From MTP4 sp052056915 (GTDB lineage Archaea > Halobacteriota > Methanosarcinia > Methanosarcinales > Methanosarcinaceae): DNA of 64,000 bases. Shown one piece after another: positions 51,531-61,236 of the stretch. The stretch's first letter is position 1. Each line of letters starts with the position of its first letter. The notes under the pieces are model-generated. The model made no database searches and had not been told where the DNA came from. It saw only the letters and a list, made by a program, of their open reading frames with translations. Both the position numbers and the translations under genes were made by a program. Location of the stretch: positions 3,782,001-3,846,000 of the forward strand of contig NZ_CP195119.1 of assembly GCF_052056915.1 (NCBI RefSeq), read 5' to 3'.

Positions 51531-51878
51531 ATGAGTGAATACAAACAGTGCATAGTTACCCGGAACGACCTGAAATTGTCCAAAGGGAAATTTGCGGTGC
51601 AGGTGGCCCATGCTGCGGTTTCGGCTTCGGAATGGGCAAGCAAGAGTGATCTTGAAAAATGGAAGGACGGGGGACAGAAAAAGGTTGTCCTCAAAGTTCC
51701 GACCCTGAAAGACCTTTACGAACTTAAAGAAAAGGCAAGACGGGAAGGACTGCCCACAGCTTTGATCCAGGACGCAGGGCTGACCGAAATCCCCCCGGGC
51801 ACGGTCACAGTCCTCGGAATCGGGCCGGCAAAAGAAGAGCTTATAGATAAGGTCACAAAGGACCTGAAACTTTTGTGA
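51531..51878 (+). CDS. pth: Peptidyl-tRNA hydrolase (archaeal Pth2)
   Basis: A 115-residue Pth2: YKQCIVTRNDLKLSKGKFAV, QVAHAAVSASEWA, LPTALIQDAGLTEIPPGTVT and GIGPAKEELID. Pth2 frees tRNA from peptidyl-tRNA that drops off the ribosome, using a Lys/Asp-assisted water. Length and motifs are complete. It is followed on the same strand by a transglutaminase-like protein and truD, a grouping of translation-related and envelope genes without an obvious common pathway. Confidence 0.95.
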   Translation: MSEYKQCIVTRNDLKLSKGKFAVQVAHAAVSASEWASKSDLEKWKDGGQKKVVLKVPTLKDLYELKEKARREGLPTALIQDAGLTEIPPGTVTVLGIGPAKEELIDKVTKDLKLL

Positions 51879-52024
51879 ACGCTTTTGCAAAAAAGCAAGA
51901 AAACCCGTGTCGTGTAGAGTTAATAGGGTGGTTCTCAAGGTAAATAATTCACCGGATAAATTGATTCTCCGGAAATACGGGGAAATCGGAAAGTTCCTTT
52001 AGGACCGGATTTGGGAGTGAGTTC

Positions 52025-53275
52025 ATGGAAAAACCCAGGTTGTCAGGAAAAGCCATAGCCTCGATACTTGCCGTTTTATGCATAGGCCTTGTGGTGGCCA
52101 CGGCCGGAATTCTGTTTTCGGACTCAGTTCCCGGGTTCGGAGCCTTCAGGGACGGATTTGGAAATATTTTTGATTCGAAGCAGGGAGAAAACCAGGAAGA
52201 GGTTTTCAAACCTGATTCCAGCTTATTCACTGTTCCGCAGGTGCCGGCTTATTTCCCCCGGGAAAATGAGGTAACTCCGGTTCTCAGGACCCCCATGGAC
52301 CCCGGTTTTTCCCTGAGCACAAGTTACCAGACTGCCGAATTTTACCAGGGTGCGGTGAGCTATATCAAGGTAAATGTTAAAAATGAGGGCAGAAACCCCA
52401 TCTTTATCGACAGGTACGGGGTTTCGGTCGGCAATTCCGAAAGCCTGGTGTATTCCGAGGACTGCGGAGCCCTGCTCGATCCGGAAGAGGAGCAGTGCCT
52501 GGGAGTGCTTTCGGTCAGGATGCCAGAAGGGGAAGATGAACCCACCCTGAACATTGTCCTCTGGCCACTTGCAAGTACTTCGGAAGGGAAATGGCACGAA
52601 TACGAACCCCAGTTTCTGGAAGAGTTTACGGTTGAAGCAAAGCCCATGCCCCCAAAACTCGACCCTCCCTACAAATACAACACCCTTCCCTATTTCGGAA
52701 TCCTGAACGGGCTTGTGGAACCGGGAGACCTATCCGTCAGGAAAGCTGCCGCAGAAAGCTCGGAGGAATATCCGGGAGCGTTCAACATCTATCAGGTCTG
52801 TGCCCTTTTTGACCGGGTAAGCGTGGATATAGGGTATATAAACGACCCGAGAGGAAATGACATCTGGGAACCCGCCAATGCGACCCTGAAAATAGGCGCA
52901 GGGGACTGTGAAGACCAGGCAATCCTCCTGGCTTCCCTGATCGAAGCCGTGGGAGGCACAACGAGGCTCTACCTCACGGATAACCACGCTTTTGCCGCGG
53001 CCTACATAGGCAACGAAACCGGGACGACAGATGCCATAATCGAAGGGGTAAGGGCCTACTACGGCAACGTCGATGTCTACTACCTGACCGACGACTACGG
53101 CTCCTGGCTGATGCTCGACCCGAGTTCCAGCCTCTACGCAGGAGGCCTCCCGGGGACTACTGCCCCGGCAAAACTCGCAACCGGAAAAAACCCCGATACC
53201 CTTGTGGACAGCTGGACTTTTGTGAATACGAGCAGAGTACAGGTTATTGACATCAGCTCGGAAGCCACAGGATAA
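52025..53275 (+). CDS. Membrane-anchored transglutaminase-like protein
   Basis: The ATG at 52025 (MEKPRLSGKAIASILAVLCI) follows GGGAGTGAGTTC. A single N-terminal helix anchors a 390-residue extracytoplasmic protein. The middle has beta-sandwich-like sequence (KVNVKNEGRNPIFIDRYG). The C-terminal half is a transglutaminase-like domain with the Cys in GAGDCEDQAILLASLIEAVG and His in YLTDNHAFAAAYIG, followed by an Asp/Trp-rich region; this is the Cys-His-Asp arrangement of the papain-like superfamily. The substrate is unknown; archaeal relatives may be proteases or cross-linkers. It lies between pth2 and truD. Confidence 0.88.
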   Translation: MEKPRLSGKAIASILAVLCIGLVVATAGILFSDSVPGFGAFRDGFGNIFDSKQGENQEEVFKPDSSLFTVPQVPAYFPRENEVTPVLRTPMDPGFSLSTSYQTAEFYQGAVSYIKVNVKNEGRNPIFIDRYGVSVGNSESLVYSEDCGALLDPEEEQCLGVLSVRMPEGEDEPTLNIVLWPLASTSEGKWHEYEPQFLEEFTVEAKPMPPKLDPPYKYNTLPYFGILNGLVEPGDLSVRKAAAESSEEYPGAFNIYQVCALFDRVSVDIGYINDPRGNDIWEPANATLKIGAGDCEDQAILLASLIEAVGGTTRLYLTDNHAFAAAYIGNETGTTDAIIEGVRAYYGNVDVYYLTDDYGSWLMLDPSSSLYAGGLPGTTAPAKLATGKNPDTLVDSWTFVNTSRVQVIDISSEATG

Positions 53276-53474
53276 TTCAACGTAATAAATAAAAACGCAA
53301 TAAACAACAACGCGATAAACCCGAAACGCAATAAGCTCATAAATTCATAAAGCACGGTATACCAAACCCGTGACACGATAGCCTCATGAGGGAATTAATC
53401 AAACTCATGAGACCCTTTCTTTATTCATTTTTCCTTAATTTTTCCAATAACCACTTAAGGAGTGTTTACAGCTC

Positions 53475-54791
53475 ATGGAAGTTCCCAATATCGAAAAACA
53501 GATTGGAATCAGCCTTTACTCCACAGATACCGAAGGTCTCGGGGGACAGCTCCGCCAGGAAGTGGAGGACTTCATCGTAAAAGAGATCACGAACCGGGAG
53601 GAGGGGACTGAAGGCAAGCACCTGGTCCTTGAAGTCACCAAACGCGACTGGGACACCCACCATTTTACCCGGACCCTTGCAAAGATCCTGAAGATAAGCC
53701 AGAAGCGAATCACCGTTGCAGGCACGAAGGACAAGCGGGCACTGACAACCCAGAAGATCAGCATCTTTGGTGTGGACGCAGAGGCTATCGAAAAGGTCCG
53801 CCTGAAAGACGTGGAAATGAAAGTCCTGGGCCGGTCTAAAAAATCCGTGGAACTCGGAGACCTCACCGGAAACGAGTTCAGAATCACCGTCCGGAATATC
53901 GACCTCCCCGTGGAAGAGACCCGGACCATCCTTGGAAAAGCCACGGAAGAGATCCTGGCTGCCGGCGGAGTCCCAAACTTTTTCGGGATCCAGCGTTTTG
54001 GCTCGGTCCGCCCGGTCACTCACCTGGTAGGAAAAGCCATAGTTGAAGGCGACTTTGAAAAAGCAGCCATGACCTACATTGCCGAGCCCTTCCCCGACGA
54101 GCCAGAAGAAACAAAAGCCGCCCGGCAGTACGTAAAGGAGACCAGGGACTTCAGGACCGGCCTTGATAAATACCCTCTCCGCATGGGGCACGAACGGGCA
54201 ATGATGAACCACCTTATAGCAAACCCGGATGACTTTGCAGGCTCTTTCCTGGTGCTCCCGAAAAACCTCTACCGCATGTTCGCCCACGCTTACCAGTCCT
54301 GCATATACAACACTATCCTCTGCCGCCGGATTGAAAAGGGTCTCCCCCTGAACCTTGCCGTGGAAGGGGATATCGTCTGCTTCAAAAACGAAGCCGGACT
54401 CCCGGACAGTTCCCGGACCGAGTCAGTCACCGCCGAAAAGGTAAACGCAATGAACCGCCTGCTCAAACGCGGCCGCGCCTTCATAACAGCCCCCCTCCCG
54501 GGCCATGCCACAGAATTCGCATCCGGGGTCCCGGGTGAGATCGAGCAGGAAGTCCTGAAAGAATTTGAAGTTCCTCTCGAAGGCTTCAACATCAAAGAAA
54601 TTCCGGAAATGAGCTCGAAAGGCACCCGCCGGGAAGTCCTGCTGAATGTGGAACCCGGCTTTGAGGTCTCGGAAGACGAACTGAACCCCGGAAAATCAAA
54701 GGCAGTGCTGGAGTTCATGCTGCCCAAGGGGAGTTATGCAACAACCGTGCTGAGGGAATATATGAAAGCGGACCCGTTGCAGATGAGCTGA
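53475..54791 (+). CDS. truD: tRNA pseudouridine(13) synthase TruD
   Basis: The 438-residue protein has the TruD hallmark ITVAGTKDKRALTTQ with the catalytic aspartate, VPNFFGIQRFGSVRPVTH, and the archaeal insertion, ending LEFMLPKGSYATTVLREYMK. It makes pseudouridine at position 13 of tRNAs. The ATG at 53475 follows AAGGAGTGTTTACAGCTC. Length is normal for archaea. It is the last gene of a rightward group with pth2 and the transglutaminase-like gene. Confidence 0.95.
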   Translation: MEVPNIEKQIGISLYSTDTEGLGGQLRQEVEDFIVKEITNREEGTEGKHLVLEVTKRDWDTHHFTRTLAKILKISQKRITVAGTKDKRALTTQKISIFGVDAEAIEKVRLKDVEMKVLGRSKKSVELGDLTGNEFRITVRNIDLPVEETRTILGKATEEILAAGGVPNFFGIQRFGSVRPVTHLVGKAIVEGDFEKAAMTYIAEPFPDEPEETKAARQYVKETRDFRTGLDKYPLRMGHERAMMNHLIANPDDFAGSFLVLPKNLYRMFAHAYQSCIYNTILCRRIEKGLPLNLAVEGDIVCFKNEAGLPDSSRTESVTAEKVNAMNRLLKRGRAFITAPLPGHATEFASGVPGEIEQEVLKEFEVPLEGFNIKEIPEMSSKGTRREVLLNVEPGFEVSEDELNPGKSKAVLEFMLPKGSYATTVLREYMKADPLQMS

Positions 54792-55027
54792 AAAACTGAT
54801 AAACTGAGAAAAAGACCTGTTGCAGATTATTAGAGAGCTTAAAAAGCTGACTCACTGAATGCAGCTAAAAAATTGAAAATGGCCGGGTTGCAGGGTCTGC
54901 TGTTTGCTCATTTTACCCCTGGCAGCCCCTGGCAGCCCCCGGCTTCCAGGCACCCGGTTCCACCTACGCTCGAAGCAGGCGAGCGGCTTTTCATCACAGT
55001 TAAATTCCACTTTCAGGACCAGGGATT

Positions 55028-56872
55028 TTATTTCTCCTTCATTTCCTTCTTCATTCCTTCCTTCCTGATGCCATAAACAAGAAACGCAATTCCGATCAGA
55101 AGGATTACAAACATAAACAAGAAGGCAAGAGCAACAAAGAATCCGAATCCAAGCCCGGCACTATAAGGTTCTAAGGCTTTAATAGATAGAAAAATTACTC
55201 CCGTTAGAGCTATTAGCCAGGAGCCAAAGACAAGTGCCCTGTTTTTTATTTTTATCAGAAGTATTACCAGCAGAATTAGCATTGCAGCGATGGCGACCTG
55301 AGGAAAATAATAGGATGCAGAACTCTCGAGGCCCTTTGTAAAGAACATACCTTCTTCTCCATGTTCAAAAGAATACAATGTTCCCTCAGTTGAAACCAGG
55401 TATAATTTGTCTTTGTAAAGTAAGGGCTTCGAGACATCATATCCTTTTATTCTGCTGCTGCTCCATACGAGTCCCCCTGTGCTGGAATTCAAAAATAGTA
55501 TGCTGCTCGAATCCGTACAATATATGAATTTATCACTAATCACAGCTTTGAAAAAACTCACATTTGAATAGGAGTACTCATTCAAAATTTCGCCGGTTTC
55601 AGGCTTTAAGACGCTAGGATTTGAAAAACCAACAAATAATTTGCCATCTGTTACTTCAACAACATTCTCAAACCCCCAATTGTTTGTTTTCCAAACTTCT
55701 TCTCCGGATTCAACAGACAATGCAATAATGCTCCTCGGTCTCGAAGCATAAACCAGGTCTTTGTAAAGGAAGGGTTCGAGATGTAAAACCTTGCCTGGAT
55801 ATACAAATTCCCATACCACATCTCCTGTATGTGCATTGAGAGCAATTATACCCTCATCATCAGGCTTTTCCAGGTATCCGAATACCACAAGATTTCCATT
55901 CACCACGACCCTTGACAGCTCGTAGCCACGGCCTTCGGTTCCAACGTCGCTTATGTTGAGTTCATACTCCCACTTCAAAGTTCCGTTTTCAGTGTCAATG
56001 GCAGCCACGTACCTGTCATCAGGCGTGCTGACAAACAGGGAATTTCCAAATACAACGGGCATACCCCACCGGGTATTCGGATATTCTTTACTCCACAATA
56101 TTTCCCCGGTTTTTGCGTCCAGTGCATCAATGTTTGTAGAGTGCACGGCAAACAAAACCCCGTCCTTATACTCCAGGTCAACCCCCCGTACACCACTCCA
56201 TTCTTTACTCCAGAGCAAGGTACCTGTTTCCGCATCCACGGCTATAATAATAGTCTCTCCAAAATCCCCTCCCTCAATGTAGAGGACCCCATCCGCAGCA
56301 AGTGTTACCCCGGGCGGTCTCCCGTACGCAAGCTGCCAGGGCAATTCATAAGTCCAGGCAACTTTCAAAGGCGGCTCCAGAGTTACAGGTTCGATTTCGT
56401 TTAGCTGGAGCGTAAGGTTGTAAAACTCAAAGTCGTCATAATTACTGTCGTCCGAACTACTCCCGGAGCTGATTTTTAGGGTATTGTTCCCGAGATTGAA
56501 AAGAGTTGGATGAACAGGAATTCTGATGTCCACTTCAGCGGAATCCGCAGTTCCTCTCGGGATATAGTCGTTAAGGGTCCCTACATATATTTCGTTGAGG
56601 TAAACTTTATCCAGAAATTCATCAGTCGGGCCCTGAACTACGCTTTTGACTGTTAATCTGAGTTCCGCACTTCTTATGTCTGCCGGAGGGTCCAGGGTAA
56701 AAGTTGTTGTATAAACCAGTCCCTCCGGCTCAGAGGGCCTCAATTCTTCTTTAAAATTATCCCCGAGGTGGTGCTGTGTGGGGTCGAGAGCTATTTCAAC
56801 CGCTGAAGCTCCCGAAACGGAAGCAAATAAAGAAGCAAACAATAGCAGCGCAATACATAGTAAATTTTTCAT
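55028..56872 (-). CDS. Membrane-anchored PQQ-type beta-propeller protein
   Basis: The start at 56872 (MKNLLCIALLLFASLFAS) follows GAGGGATCATGTG. After a signal peptide there is a beta-rich domain of about 150 residues (LRLTVKSVVQG, VYLNEIYVGTLNDYI), then an eight-bladed-looking PQQ/WD-type propeller of repeated VYASRPRSIIALSVESGEEVWK-like units: ALDAKTGEILW, AIDTENGTLKWEYE, ALNAHTGDVVWEF. Four hydrophobic segments near the C-terminus (about residues 520-605) anchor it. Propellers of this type usually bind partners; the lack of PQQ ligands is not assessable here. It lies in a group of surface proteins. Confidence 0.85.
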   Translation of the reverse strand: MKNLLCIALLLFASLFASVSGASAVEIALDPTQHHLGDNFKEELRPSEPEGLVYTTTFTLDPPADIRSAELRLTVKSVVQGPTDEFLDKVYLNEIYVGTLNDYIPRGTADSAEVDIRIPVHPTLFNLGNNTLKISSGSSSDDSNYDDFEFYNLTLQLNEIEPVTLEPPLKVAWTYELPWQLAYGRPPGVTLAADGVLYIEGGDFGETIIIAVDAETGTLLWSKEWSGVRGVDLEYKDGVLFAVHSTNIDALDAKTGEILWSKEYPNTRWGMPVVFGNSLFVSTPDDRYVAAIDTENGTLKWEYELNISDVGTEGRGYELSRVVVNGNLVVFGYLEKPDDEGIIALNAHTGDVVWEFVYPGKVLHLEPFLYKDLVYASRPRSIIALSVESGEEVWKTNNWGFENVVEVTDGKLFVGFSNPSVLKPETGEILNEYSYSNVSFFKAVISDKFIYCTDSSSILFLNSSTGGLVWSSSRIKGYDVSKPLLYKDKLYLVSTEGTLYSFEHGEEGMFFTKGLESSASYYFPQVAIAAMLILLVILLIKIKNRALVFGSWLIALTGVIFLSIKALEPYSAGLGFGFFVALAFLFMFVILLIGIAFLVYGIRKEGMKKEMKEK

Positions 56873-57066
56873 CACATGATCCCTCAAATTTTGTACATTC
56901 GTCATTCCAGGATAACATTCCCTCCAGTCCGAAGCCCTGCATGCTCGACGGGAAAAAACCCGCACGGAAAGGGTCCGGACATAAATGATAGGGGAAAAAT
57001 CACCCTGCACAGCAATACAGGGCTGCCATTTCTCCCGAACACTCGCTCAAGGTTTACCCTCAAACT

Positions 57067-58563
57067 TTACTCTAACTCTTCCGTCTCCAGGGTGCGCTCC
57101 GAAATCCAGTCCCCGATAAGCTCCAGAGCAGCCGGCGACATTGTCTCTTCAATCTTTGCGTACTCGGACATGGACCCGGTTTGAGCGGTCTGGAATGCAT
57201 GGTTGAGGCCCGGCAGTTCTTTTACGGTATAGTCCTCGTTGTCTCCTGCTTCGAGGGCTTCCTCGATGGCCCTAAGGTTTTCTGCAGGCGGCACCTGTAC
57301 GTCTTTTTCCCCATTTATCGCAAGGACCGGGCATTCAACTTTCATCAAGGTCGGTCCGGGGTCGTATGTCAGGCCAAAGCGTTCCCTAGGCAACAAAAAA
57401 CTCCGGACTCCGGCCTCCACCTGAGCCTTTAGAGGAGCTTCAGGGTTTCTGACATACTTATATTCTTCTTCGGTCAGGTTTGTATGGAAATCTGTTAGAA
57501 TATCTCGAATTTGCTCCCCGGCGATTGTGTCATCCTCTTCCTTTTTCAGCACAGAATATATATCTTCCAGAAGAGCTATATTTTTGTCGATGAGCTCTTT
57601 GGGCACTCCATCGGCCTCAGCAATCCGCCTTTCCTGTAGCAAAGATAATTCTTCCCCGTTCAGGCCCGGGCCTGCCATCAGTACGATGAATGCAACATCC
57701 GGGTCCCGGACTGCCACCATCGGGGCAATTTCCCCGCCTTCGCTGTGCCCTATCAGGCCAATCCAGGCAGGGTCAATCTCCTTGCGGCTCTTCAGGTACT
57801 CAACACCTGCAAGTGCGTCCCCTGCAAAATCCTCGATAGTTGCCTGGGAGAAGTTTCCGGTTGAGCCTCCGGCACCCCGGTCATCTACCCTGAGGACAGC
57901 AATCCCCCGGCGTGTTAAATAATCCGAGAGCACAAGGAAAGGCCGGTGGCCTAAAACTTCTTCATCGCGGTTTTGCTTGCCGGAACCGGTTATGAGCAGT
58001 ACGGCCGGGAACGGCCCTTCCGTCCGGGGGGTGGTTAGCGTCCCGGCCAGTTTGATCCCGGCCTCCTTATTTTCATAAACAACTTCTTCTTCATCGTACG
58101 GATAGGGCCTTACAGGATCCTGGGGCCTACGCAGGACAGGAACTTCGTCAATATGGTTTAACGTGAGTTGGAAGGTCTCACCGCCCTGTTTCCACTCGCC
58201 TTCGAGGGTTTCGCCCTCCTCCTTGAGCACTCCTTCAAAAGCACCCTTTATGGATGCCACTTCAAGGAGCAACTTCCCATCCCCATAAACGACATTATCT
58301 GCAGGTATGACTCTTGATCCCTGGTCAGGGCTACCTATAGTGGCGTTCAGTGAACCCCCGGGATTAGCGGAAATATTGAATAAAATCCTTAATTTCGTTC
58401 CGTCCTGGAACTCCAGGCTTCCAAGCCAGAGCCCTTCAATTTTTTCTATATCTTCAAGGCCTTCAATGGCCTCATCGGGTGTACTAAATGGTTGTGAGAC
58501 GCAGCCGGAACTAATTACAATCGCTAGCAGAAAGACAAAGCAAATTATAATTTTACTCTTCAT
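57067..58563 (-). CDS. Alpha/beta-hydrolase lipoprotein
   Basis: The start at 58563 (MKSKIIICFVFLLAIVISSG) follows GAGGGTTACT; the signal segment ends in the lipobox ISSGC. An N-terminal domain of about 120 residues with beta-strands (LEFQDGTKLRILFNISANPG) precedes an alpha/beta-hydrolase fold: ITGSGKQNRDEE, the nucleophile elbow GLIGHSEGGEIAPMVA, Asp in LAINGEKDVQVPP and His in ELPGLNHAF. The four catalytic positions are complete, so an esterase, lipase or peptidase activity outside the cell is likely. The frame is open 50 codons further upstream, but that part resembles a damaged copy of the signal peptide of the propeller gene. Confidence 0.9.
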   Translation of the reverse strand: MKSKIIICFVFLLAIVISSGCVSQPFSTPDEAIEGLEDIEKIEGLWLGSLEFQDGTKLRILFNISANPGGSLNATIGSPDQGSRVIPADNVVYGDGKLLLEVASIKGAFEGVLKEEGETLEGEWKQGGETFQLTLNHIDEVPVLRRPQDPVRPYPYDEEEVVYENKEAGIKLAGTLTTPRTEGPFPAVLLITGSGKQNRDEEVLGHRPFLVLSDYLTRRGIAVLRVDDRGAGGSTGNFSQATIEDFAGDALAGVEYLKSRKEIDPAWIGLIGHSEGGEIAPMVAVRDPDVAFIVLMAGPGLNGEELSLLQERRIAEADGVPKELIDKNIALLEDIYSVLKKEEDDTIAGEQIRDILTDFHTNLTEEEYKYVRNPEAPLKAQVEAGVRSFLLPRERFGLTYDPGPTLMKVECPVLAINGEKDVQVPPAENLRAIEEALEAGDNEDYTVKELPGLNHAFQTAQTGSMSEYAKIEETMSPAALELIGDWISERTLETEELE

Positions 58564-58599
58564 AGTAACCCTCTTTTCCAAAATTATAATTTTTTTTAT

Positions 58600-58720
58600 T
58601 ATGCAGCGGATGTAGTTTTGTTTATGAACGGAAGCGCATAAAGAAGCAAACAATAGTAGTGTGATTCTTTGCACATTTTTTGTCGAAGGCTTCATCATAT
58701 TTTGTACCTTCATAACTCCA
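58600..58720 (-). pseudogene. Damaged duplicate of the propeller gene's signal-peptide region
   Basis: Upstream of the hydrolase start, the minus strand carries TTGTTTGCTTCTTTAT and GCTTCCGTT in the same order as the propeller gene's signal region (56800-56850), with a related GGTACAAAATATG before it. In frame this reads ITLLLFASLCASV against IALLLFASLFASV. A stop-free frame joins it to the hydrolase gene, but the sequence after the signal peptide diverges, so it is a relic of a duplication that lost its gene body or became part of the hydrolase leader. Confidence 0.5.
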
Positions 58721-58925
58721 CCTCAAATCATTTTCTCCGGATTTTTTCAAAAACAAGAAGGGAAGGTATAGGAAAATCACCCACTATCAACGCAGTCGAG
58801 CGGCCTTTCCTTCCTGGCCGAGACAAAAAAGTAGAGGATGAAGGCAGAAACATCTGCCTCCAGAATCCCCGGATAAAAGACTCTTACCTCAACCCATAGC
58901 CAGAAGATTCAAATCAGCGTTCAGG

Positions 58926-60368
58926 TCAGCGTTCAGATCCGTGCTTTTTTACGATGCAGGCCGAAACCAATACTCCTAACAAAGTAAACATCACCTTGAA
59001 CCCAGGAATATCCCTGGATTCTTGCATATCTTCGGTTGATGCTTCGGTTGATGCTTCGGTTGATGCTTCGGTTGATGCTTCGGTTGATGCTTCGGTTGAT
59101 GCTTTGGTTGACGCTTCCGTTCCCTTTACCAGTTCCACATCCCCCTGGGGAAATGTTTCCTGCACATCTTCAGTCGGAGCTTCCGTTTCTTCTACCAGTT
59201 CCTTATCCAACCGAGCAAGCTCTTCATATTGGAATACGAGTGGTACTTCATCAATTCCAAGTTCTTTTCCCTCCCTGTCAAATATTCCGTAGATCTCGTC
59301 CAGAGTGGAATCGTTAACATCCAAACCTTCCAGAATTCCGACTTCGATTCGGTTTTCTCTGTTCGTGCCATAGTATAAAACCGGCCCGGCAGGATAAAAG
59401 TATGATTTCATATCGTTTCTTGCACCGTTCATAGTAGAACGGAGCTGATCGAACCATTCTCTCCTCCTGTCTTCAATGTAGAACTCACGCTTTTCTCCGT
59501 AAGCGGCAATTACCGTTGTTTCATGTTGATTTTCAATCTTTTCAAGGCTTATTTCTGCAAATGTCCGGACTCTCTCAAAGTCATCATCCAGGGCTTCGGT
59601 AAGCGGCCCTATTGCGCGCTTGTCCCCGATTCTGCCAAGAGCCTCGGTAGCAGCGACCCGGACATAGGGGTCTTCGTCTCCAAGGGCCTGGATCAGGGGC
59701 TCAACCGCAGGCTCTCCCATTGAGCCCAGGGAATACCCCAAATCTTCCCGAAGTTCAGGATTTCCAATCTTCAGGGTCTGAATCATTGGCTGAATTGCTC
59801 TTTCATCCCCCATATGCCCAAGAACGATAATTACTCTCTTCTGCAGGTAAACACTTTCATTATCGTCCTGTAAAACCAGGATCAGGGGTTTGACCGCAGG
59901 CTCCCCTATTTCAACAAGGGCATATATTGCAGCTCTATAAACGTCCCACTCTTCCTCCATCAGGAGCAGGATGAGAGGCTCCACGGCTTTTTCGTCCCCT
60001 ATTTTCCCGAGAGTGCAGGCTGCATTTTCCCGCGTATCCGGATCTTCGGACTCCAGGGCCAGGATTAAAGGTTCCACTGCCGGAGACCCTATTCCAACCA
60101 GTCCTTTTACGGCATTCTCTTTAACATCCAGATCCGGAGCATTGAGGTCCCGGATTAATGCTTCTATTTCCGGGGAGCTTGGGTTCGAGACTTTTGAGTC
60201 CGAGACGTTTGAATCCGAAGAGTTTAAGTTTGAAAAGTCTGAGTCCGGAGCCTCTAACTCCTGATCGATCGAACCGGCACTGGCTATGCCAGTTCCGACA
60301 CATATGACCGATTGAATGACTACCAGTGCGAAAATCGCCAGAGCAATACTTAATTTTTCATCTTTCAT
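58926..60368 (-). CDS. Secreted HEAT-repeat protein with PGF-CTERM signal
   Basis: A signal peptide (IALAIFALVVIQSVICVGTG) leads into about seven HEAT/PBS-lyase-like repeats such as VKGLVGIGSPAVEPLILALE, then CTLGKIGDEKAVEPLILLL. A 110-residue domain with EFYIEDRRREWFDQLRSTMN follows, then a Thr/Glu/Ala/Ser repeat (six copies of ASTE) and the tail SRDIPGFKVMFTLLG ending KKHGSER, which fits a PGF-CTERM sorting signal. The repeat domain should bind other proteins at the cell surface. The tandem ASTE region is encoded by 15-bp DNA repeats. Function is unknown; the surface attachment is inferred from the tail. Confidence 0.87.
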   Translation of the reverse strand: MKDEKLSIALAIFALVVIQSVICVGTGIASAGSIDQELEAPDSDFSNLNSSDSNVSDSKVSNPSSPEIEALIRDLNAPDLDVKENAVKGLVGIGSPAVEPLILALESEDPDTRENAACTLGKIGDEKAVEPLILLLMEEEWDVYRAAIYALVEIGEPAVKPLILVLQDDNESVYLQKRVIIVLGHMGDERAIQPMIQTLKIGNPELREDLGYSLGSMGEPAVEPLIQALGDEDPYVRVAATEALGRIGDKRAIGPLTEALDDDFERVRTFAEISLEKIENQHETTVIAAYGEKREFYIEDRRREWFDQLRSTMNGARNDMKSYFYPAGPVLYYGTNRENRIEVGILEGLDVNDSTLDEIYGIFDREGKELGIDEVPLVFQYEELARLDKELVEETEAPTEDVQETFPQGDVELVKGTEASTKASTEASTEASTEASTEASTEASTEDMQESRDIPGFKVMFTLLGVLVSACIVKKHGSER

Positions 60369-60475
60369 TTAATCCCCAATTCAAAATTAATTAATTTTTA
60401 CCCAATGACTTTGCCTGTGAGGACTTTCATAAATTGGAAACAGTATTGTAATTTAGAACCTGATGCAGGTCTGAT

Positions 60476-60934
60476 TTAAAAAAATACAAGTTTTCCTGCT
60501 TCCTGCGTGGGAATAAGATAGCCTTTGACCTCGTCAAGCTTGGGGTTTGCCGGGTCCACCCCGTATTTTTCAATATAGTCAGCCCTTGCCTCCTCCATTA
60601 TGTTTGACATTTCCTGCTCGCTCATTACAACATCATAATCTACACCTTCTTTCGAACCCTCCGGAGGCTCGCCTGTCTCGGTGACCAGGACGCTGAAGTT
60701 ACCATGAAAAACGGTGCCTTCTAGGTAATGAGGAAGTTCTCCCCGGGCAAATTTGATGTCATTCTCGGTGATATTGTATTTTTCATACAGCTCCTGCAAT
60801 TCGGCATCCGTATAGCTCACATCCGCATCAAGGGGGATGCCACCTGCCATTTCTTCCGGGCTTTCATAACATGTTCCGAGAACTCCTATGATACACACAA
60901 AAGCTGCGATTACTGCTATCCATATTTTATTCAT
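60476..60934 (-). CDS. Secreted hypothetical lipoprotein
   Basis: The 152-residue protein begins MNKIWIAVIAAFVCIIGVLG with TCYESPEE after it, so it has a signal peptide with a possible lipobox (VLGTC). The rest is charged and helical, with YTDAELQELYEKYNITENDI and a beta-like section EGTVFHGNFSVLVTETGEP. No family is recognised. It lies downstream on the same strand direction as the HEAT-repeat gene but separated by 107 bases, so co-transcription is possible. The spacer to the next gene (60935-61236) shows a short direct repeat of CAGTTGCAGGAAATCA. Confidence 0.68.
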   Translation of the reverse strand: MNKIWIAVIAAFVCIIGVLGTCYESPEEMAGGIPLDADVSYTDAELQELYEKYNITENDIKFARGELPHYLEGTVFHGNFSVLVTETGEPPEGSKEGVDYDVVMSEQEMSNIMEEARADYIEKYGVDPANPKLDEVKGYLIPTQEAGKLVFF

Positions 60935-61236
60935 GTCAGACTCTCCACAGGTTTCAAGACTGCATATAAGAAATCAGTTGCAGGAAATCAACTCAGTTGC
61001 AGGAAATCAGCTGCATTACAAAATAAGAAAATTTAAACCATATAACTTTTCTGTGAAAAATCAAATATCAATTTTGAATTGAATAATTTAAGTAACAAAA
61101 TTCAAACATTCCCCCTTAGTTTGATGATATGGAGAGAAAAAGACAAATATACCTTATATTTAAAAATTAATGGAGTTGGGCTAAAACCTGCAAAGCGGAA
61201 AACGAAAGCTGGAAGATTAATTACAGGTGAGATCAG

